Part shown: in pieces, positions 59,487 to 64,000 of the stretch
Layout of the letters: each line of letters starts with the position of its first letter
Numbering within the stretch: the first letter of the stretch is position 1
Notes under the pieces: generated by a model
Databases searched by the model: none
What the model was told of the DNA's origin: nothing
The model's input: only the letters and a program-made list of their open reading frames with translations
From: Mesonia sp008017825
GTDB taxonomy: Bacteria; Bacteroidota; Bacteroidia; Flavobacteriales; Flavobacteriaceae
Assembly (NCBI RefSeq): GCF_008017825.1
Contig: NZ_VRLS01000012.1
Span: 516,100 to 580,099, forward strand
Direction: 5' to 3'
Length of the DNA: 64,000 nucleotides
Made by a program: the position numbers and the translations under genes

Positions 59487-61652
59487 ATGCTAATGAAAAT
59501 AAAAAGATTTATGAAAAGGAACTATAAAATTTTCTTGTTAGGGTTGTTGCTAGCTGTTGCTTCTTGCAGTTTTACAACTAACAAAATAGAAACTGACGGA
59601 GATTCAGATAAAGATGAGGTGCTTATCGAACTTATATCTTTTGTATTAACGCAAGGTCATTACAGTCCAAAGGATATTAATGATGAATTCTCACAAGAAG
59701 TTTATAAAGATTACCTTAACGGAATTGATCCGCGTAAGCGATATTTTTTAAAGAGTGATTTGAAAGATTTTGAATCTTCTAAAAACAAAATCGATGACGA
59801 AATTTTAGCCCATAAAATTGACTTTTTCAACCTTACTTACAATAGATTACAAGAGCGTTTGGAAGATACAAAAGGTTTTTATGCAGAATTGCTAGAGAAA
59901 CCATTTGATTTTTCTAAAAAGGAGAGCATCAATACTAATTATGATGATTTAGACTATGCTTCTAATAAAAAAGAATTAAAAGAAAGATGGAGAACTCAAT
60001 TAAAGTTTTCTGCTTTATCAACCTTTTATGATCTAAAAGAACAAGAAGAAAAAAAGGTAGAAGATGATGAATCTTACCAGCCTAAGAGCGATAAAGATTT
60101 AGAGAAAGAAGCTAGAGAAACTACAAAAAAATCTTTAGATGAATTTTACAGCCTTAATGATGATTTAGAAAGAAAAGATTGGTTTTCTCTTTATATTAAT
60201 GCCATTGTAGAAGAGTTTGATCCTCATACTTTCTACTTTGCTCCAGAAGATAAAGAACGTTTTGATATTCAAATGTCTGGTAGTTTAGAAGGAATAGGAG
60301 CACGTCTTCAAAAGAGAATGGACGAGATTAAAATTGTAGATGTTATTTCTGGCGGTCCAGCTTGGAGAGGTGAAGAACTAGAAGTAGGAGATGTTATTCA
60401 AAAAGTAAAACAAGAAGACGAAGAAGAATCTGTAAGTCTTATAGGGATGCCTTTAGACGATGCGGTTAGCTTAATCAAAGGGCCAAAAGGTACAAAAGTT
60501 GTTCTCACGGTAAAAAAAGTAAGTGGTTCTATTGAAGATATTGAAATCATTAGAGACGTAGTAGAGATTGAAGAAACCTACGCTAAAAGCTCTATGGTAG
60601 AAAAGGAAGGAAAGAATTATGGTTTGATTAACCTGCCAAAATTCTATTTTGATATGGAGAATAGAAAAAATAGAAATGCAGCTTCAGACATTGAAAAAGA
60701 AATCATAGCCCTTAAGAAGGAAAATATGGATGGTCTTGTTATAGACCTAAGGAATAACGGAGGAGGATCTTTATCTGCCGTAGTTGATATTGCTGGTTTG
60801 TTTATTAAAGAAGGTCCTATAGTGCAAGTACGTTCTGGAGATAATAAAGTAGAAGTATTACCAGATACAGACGATTCTATTTTATGGGACGGACCTCTAG
60901 TGATTTTGGTGAATGAATTATCAGCTTCTGCTTCAGAAATTTTAGCGGCAGCAATGCAGGATTATAAAAGAGCTATTATTATAGGAGGGAAGCAAACCTA
61001 TGGTAAAGGAACTGTACAAGGTGTTGTAGATCTTAATCGTTGGATGAGAAATAGCGATTTAGGAGATATGGGAGCTTTAAAAATTACTAGACAAAAGTTT
61101 TATAGAGTTAATGGAGGCTCTACTCAGTTAGAAGGAGTAAAGAGTGATGTAGTAGTTCCAGACCGTTATAGCTATATCGATTTAGGAGAAAAAGATATGG
61201 ATAATCCTTTACCTTGGGATCAAATTGATTCTGCAGATTATGAGATTTGGGATGGTTATATTGGTTTTGAAGAAACCATTGAAAGTAGTAAAAAACGAAT
61301 GGCTAAAAATGAACAATTAAAGCTTATCGATGAAAGTGCTCAGTGGATTAAAGAACAACGTGGGGTTGAAACTTTTAGTTTAAACTATGAGGAATATAAG
61401 TCGCAAATTGAAGAAAGCGAGAAAAAAGCAGAGCGTTTTGATGTTATTAATGACTACAACAGTGATTTAACTTTCACTTCATTGCCTTACGAAGAAGAGT
61501 TGTTTAAAACAGATACTACCTTAGCGGAAAAAAGAACCCGTTGGCACGAGAATTTAAGTAAAGATGTATATGTAGAAGAGGCTATTCACGTACTTGAAGA
61601 TCTGAAATTAAATAATATTAAAAAGTCTAAGATGGCAACGATCAAAGACTAA
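59487..61652 (+). CDS. C-terminal processing protease (tail-specific protease, S41A)
   Basis: The 721-residue protein is exported and likely lipid-anchored (LLAVASCSF). ATGs at 59487, 59493 and 59511 are all possible starts. Domains in order are a helical N-terminal part, a PDZ domain (about 255-350; IDVISGGPAW is close in layout, here KIVDVISGGPAWRGEELEVG), and the S41 catalytic domain with VIDLRNNGGGSLSAVVDIAG, NELSASASEILAAAMQDYKR (catalytic Ser in the SASAS run, 479-483) and GGKQTYGKGTVQ (catalytic Lys). It degrades or trims misfolded periplasmic proteins. Confidence 0.92.
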   Translation: MLMKIKRFMKRNYKIFLLGLLLAVASCSFTTNKIETDGDSDKDEVLIELISFVLTQGHYSPKDINDEFSQEVYKDYLNGIDPRKRYFLKSDLKDFESSKNKIDDEILAHKIDFFNLTYNRLQERLEDTKGFYAELLEKPFDFSKKESINTNYDDLDYASNKKELKERWRTQLKFSALSTFYDLKEQEEKKVEDDESYQPKSDKDLEKEARETTKKSLDEFYSLNDDLERKDWFSLYINAIVEEFDPHTFYFAPEDKERFDIQMSGSLEGIGARLQKRMDEIKIVDVISGGPAWRGEELEVGDVIQKVKQEDEEESVSLIGMPLDDAVSLIKGPKGTKVVLTVKKVSGSIEDIEIIRDVVEIEETYAKSSMVEKEGKNYGLINLPKFYFDMENRKNRNAASDIEKEIIALKKENMDGLVIDLRNNGGGSLSAVVDIAGLFIKEGPIVQVRSGDNKVEVLPDTDDSILWDGPLVILVNELSASASEILAAAMQDYKRAIIIGGKQTYGKGTVQGVVDLNRWMRNSDLGDMGALKITRQKFYRVNGGSTQLEGVKSDVVVPDRYSYIDLGEKDMDNPLPWDQIDSADYEIWDGYIGFEETIESSKKRMAKNEQLKLIDESAQWIKEQRGVETFSLNYEEYKSQIEESEKKAERFDVINDYNSDLTFTSLPYEEELFKTDTTLAEKRTRWHENLSKDVYVEEAIHVLEDLKLNNIKKSKMATIKD

Positions 61653-61658
61653 AGTTAA

Positions 61659-62771
61659 ATGAATAAAAAGAAATCTAGTTCATTAACCCAATTAGCGCTC
61701 CAAAAGTTTAGAAAAAACTTTTGGGGCGTTTTAAGTTTCTGGTTTGTAGTTTTTTGTTTACTTTTGGCGGTTTTTGCCTATACTCTTGCTCCAGATGATA
61801 CGGCAAATGCTAACCAAATGCATTTGTCTATACATTCTAAAAACCCTGGATTTTCAGTGAAAATGTTGAGTTTTCCTATAGAAACTTCTTCTCAATCTGT
61901 TATTTCTTCTTTTTTCTTTGGGGAGAATATTTCTTCCGCAGAGATTCCAATTACCAATTACAAAATAAGTAATGATACTCTTTATGCAGCACCTTATACA
62001 GGTGAAGGAATAGAAGGTTTAACAAAGATCTATACGTTAAAAGAAGATTTTAAAGGTGTAGATTCTTGGCAACACGTAGAAGAACAGTTTATTCAGCAGA
62101 AGACATTTCTTTTAGGAACCGACAAATACGGACGGGATATGTTGAGTAGAATGTTGGTGGGGATTAGAATTTCTTTATCCATTGGTTTTGTAGCTGTTTT
62201 TATTTCATTAGTCATAGGTATTTCTTTAGGAGCTATTGCGGGATATTACGGCGGTAAAGTAGATCAAGCTATTATGTGGCTTATCAATGTTACTTGGTCT
62301 ATTCCTACCTTGTTGTTGGTAATAGCAATTACACTTGCTTTAGGTAAAGGTTTTTGGCAGGTTTTTATAGCGGTAGGACTCACTATGTGGGTAGAAGTAG
62401 CGAGAGTCGTACGTGGTCAAGTACTTGGAGTAAAAAAACTACAATATGTAACTGCTGCAAAAGCCTTAGGGTTTAGTAATTTTAGAATCATTCAAAAACA
62501 TATTATCCCTAATATAATCGCTCCTGTAATTGTGATTTCGGCAGCAAATTTTGCCGCTGCTATTTTGGTAGAAAGCGGTTTAAGCTTTTTAGGTATTGGA
62601 GCACAACCTCCTATGCCAAGTTGGGGCGGAATGATAAAAGATCATTACAGTTACATTATTCTAGGAAAGCCATATCTAGCCATTATTCCGGGCTTAGCAA
62701 TTATGAGCTTAGTTATGGCATTTATGTTAATTGGGAATGCTTTACGAGACGCTTTAGATGTAAGAACTTAA
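61659..62771 (+). CDS. ABC transporter permease, OppC/DppC-like
   Basis: The 370-residue permease has an N-terminal membrane segment (FWGVLSFWFVVFCLLLAVFA), a periplasmic stretch of about 100 residues, and a BPD_transp_1 domain with the GTDKYGRDMLSRML motif of the DppC type and an EAA loop VTAAKALGFSNFRIIQKHII. The usual partner permease and ATPase genes are not beside it. It follows the protease gene by 6 bp. Confidence 0.88.
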   Translation: MNKKKSSSLTQLALQKFRKNFWGVLSFWFVVFCLLLAVFAYTLAPDDTANANQMHLSIHSKNPGFSVKMLSFPIETSSQSVISSFFFGENISSAEIPITNYKISNDTLYAAPYTGEGIEGLTKIYTLKEDFKGVDSWQHVEEQFIQQKTFLLGTDKYGRDMLSRMLVGIRISLSIGFVAVFISLVIGISLGAIAGYYGGKVDQAIMWLINVTWSIPTLLLVIAITLALGKGFWQVFIAVGLTMWVEVARVVRGQVLGVKKLQYVTAAKALGFSNFRIIQKHIIPNIIAPVIVISAANFAAAILVESGLSFLGIGAQPPMPSWGGMIKDHYSYIILGKPYLAIIPGLAIMSLVMAFMLIGNALRDALDVRT

Positions 62772-62776
62772 TTTTG
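62769..62776 (+). promoter_or_regulatory. Putative -7 promoter element of the HIT gene
   Basis: TAATTTTG overlaps the permease stop codon and lies 20 bp before the ATG of the HIT gene; it matches TAnnTTTG. Confidence 0.45.
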
Positions 62777-62796
62777 TATCTTTAAAATAAAAATAT

Positions 62797-63186
62797 ATGT
62801 CAACGATATTCACAAAAATTATCAAGGGAGAATTACCAGCACATAAGGTTGCTGAAACCGATGAATTTCTAGCTTTTTTAGATGTTAACCCGAATGCAAA
62901 AGGTCATACCCTTTGTATTCCGAAAAAGGAGGTTAATAAGTTGTTTGATTTGGATGAAGAAACCTACCAAGATCTCATGAAATTCTCTAGAAAAGTAGCT
63001 TTAGCATTACGGGAAACAATTCCGTGTAAACGTATTGGGATGTCTGTTATTGGCTTAGAAGTGCCTCACGTTCACGTACATTTAATCCCGTTGCAAGAAA
63101 TGGATGATATCCGCTTTGAGCGTAAAATAAAAATGAATAGCGATGACATGGAGAAATTGGCGAAACAAATAGCAGCTAATTTTTAA
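62797..63186 (+). CDS. HIT-family nucleotide hydrolase
   Basis: The 129-residue protein starts TIFTKIIKGELPAHKVAETD and ends with the histidine triad VPHVHVHLIPL (HxHxH around residue 90). It belongs to the HINT/HIT branch that hydrolyses AMP conjugates. It is a small soluble housekeeping enzyme. Confidence 0.92.
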   Translation: MSTIFTKIIKGELPAHKVAETDEFLAFLDVNPNAKGHTLCIPKKEVNKLFDLDEETYQDLMKFSRKVALALRETIPCKRIGMSVIGLEVPHVHVHLIPLQEMDDIRFERKIKMNSDDMEKLAKQIAANF

Positions 63187-63260
63187 ATACAACTTACTTT
63201 AAAAGTTAACAAGTCCTTTTTGCTAAGAACATAATCATAAATTTCAATAAAAAGAATAGA

Positions 63261-63926
63261 ATGAAAACAACGCCATTAGTAGTTATTATTTTAAGTGTTT
63301 TGTTAATGTCTTGTGATGATAAGAAAGAATTAAAATTAGAGGAAAAGCCCCCAAAAACTTTTCAAAATAAAGGGCATAAGTTAGTTTCTACTATGGTGAA
63401 TAAAGTTGGAGATTATAAAACACTATTAGATAAAAAAGATGTGGTCTACACTTATACGTATACGACTGCAGATGGAAAATCTGATATTTCTACAGAGAAA
63501 TATATTTTTGATGGTGAGCTGTCTTATGGATCGTACGAGCATCACGAAAGAACATTTCCCGATCTTGAAGGCCAAATTGAACAAGGATTTGATGGAAGTG
63601 AATATTGGCTGAAACATAATGGAGAAATTGTACAGGATGAAGATCGATTGAAAAAAGTAGCTTTTAATAGACCTACTAATTTCTATTGGTTTGCTATGTT
63701 TCAAAAGCTATTAGATCCTAGCGTAAACTATGAATTCGTTAAAGAAGAAACAATAAATGAAACTGAATATGATATCGTAAAAGTTACATTTAATTCAGAT
63801 GATAATCAACCTACCGATATCTATCAGTTATATATAAATAAAGAAACCTCTATGGTAGATCAATTTCTTTTTACTGTAGCTGATTTTGGAGTGATTGAAA
63901 CCCCATATTTAATGATATTGGATTAG
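63261..63926 (+). CDS. Lipoprotein of unknown function, LolA-like layout
   Basis: A lipobox (VLLMSCDDKK) precedes about 200 residues of beta-rich sequence (DVVYTYTYTTADGKSDISTE, YIFDGELSYGSYEHHERTF, FDGSEYWLKHNGE). A duplicate pattern of YTYT... and FDG is seen also in Bacteroidota lipoproteins of the DUF6503 type; I am not sure of the family. Exported by the N-terminal signal. It may bind lipids or another hydrophobic ligand, which is inference. Confidence 0.65.
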   Translation: MKTTPLVVIILSVLLMSCDDKKELKLEEKPPKTFQNKGHKLVSTMVNKVGDYKTLLDKKDVVYTYTYTTADGKSDISTEKYIFDGELSYGSYEHHERTFPDLEGQIEQGFDGSEYWLKHNGEIVQDEDRLKKVAFNRPTNFYWFAMFQKLLDPSVNYEFVKEETINETEYDIVKVTFNSDDNQPTDIYQLYINKETSMVDQFLFTVADFGVIETPYLMILD

Positions 63927-63937
63927 TACTGATGCGT

Positions 63938-64000
63938 TTATAAATCGCTGTTATTAAATAAGTTAAGTTGTTCTTTGATATTTTGATTTGCTTTATATTC
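63938..64000 (-). CDS. 3' end of a minus-strand gene, cut by window edge
   Basis: The frame reads EYKANQNIKEQLNLFNNSDL and a stop at 63938-63940. It enters from the right edge and ends 12 bp after the lipoprotein gene stop, in convergent orientation. Too short to identify. Confidence 0.5.
   Translation of the reverse strand, partial: EYKANQNIKEQLNLFNNSDL

Overview
The window is AT-rich DNA that reads as the chromosome of a marine-type Flavobacteriaceae bacterium (Bacteroidota). Supporting signs are promoter -7 boxes of the TAnnTTTG type, flavobacterial gene sets (class II HMG-CoA reductase next to a GYDI-type GHMP kinase, S9B dipeptidyl peptidase followed by two POT peptide transporters, a coaX/outer-membrane-protein/TPR/lptC/CNNM/PpiD run), signal peptides ending in ..AQ or ..SQ, and Bacteroidota-style paired Rhs/YD proteins.

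1-18257: a type II secretion or type IV pilus-like machine encoded in two blocks. The minus-strand block is pseudopilin (GspG-like), a minimal prepilin peptidase, GspE ATPase, and a secretin truncated by the window edge. The plus-strand block is two lipoproteins, a PilP/GspC-like protein, a large membrane-anchored protein with a beta-helix-like body, two minor pseudopilins, and GspF. Between the blocks lies an Rhs island: a broken Rhs start, a remnant of an IS1-family element, a 1150-aa Rhs/YD protein, a 1518-aa Rhs protein with a variable AT-rich C-terminal tip, a small membrane protein that is a good candidate for its immunity protein, a terminator and a full IS1-family element.

18262-36223: an integrated element of about 18 kb bounded by a perfect 16-bp direct repeat. 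It carries a tyrosine integrase, a HTH excisionase-like protein, a D5-type primase-helicase, its own family A DNA polymerase, a gene II-like replication protein candidate, an iteron-like repeat array beside a winged-helix protein, and several unrecognised genes. All its genes are on the minus strand. The left end carries a compact four-gene operon: a 770-aa protein with two GHKL ATPase modules, a receiver-domain protein, an unrecognised protein and an adenine-specific DNA methyltransferase lacking a visible nuclease. I think this is the most likely undescribed system, plausibly anti-phage defence.

36351-44160: tRNA-Phe, then a housekeeping run (coaX, outer-membrane protein, TPR protein, lptC, small membrane protein, CNNM/CBS transporter, PpiD-like foldase). 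An IS3-family element (44221-45610) sits immediately after the terminator of the foldase gene.

45666-64000: mevalonate-pathway genes, dipeptidyl peptidase IV and two POT transporters (peptide utilisation), a thioredoxin, comEC, NlpC/P60 hydrolase, lpxB, surE, a C-terminal processing protease, an ABC permease, a HIT protein and a lipoprotein. No CRISPR array or rRNA was seen.
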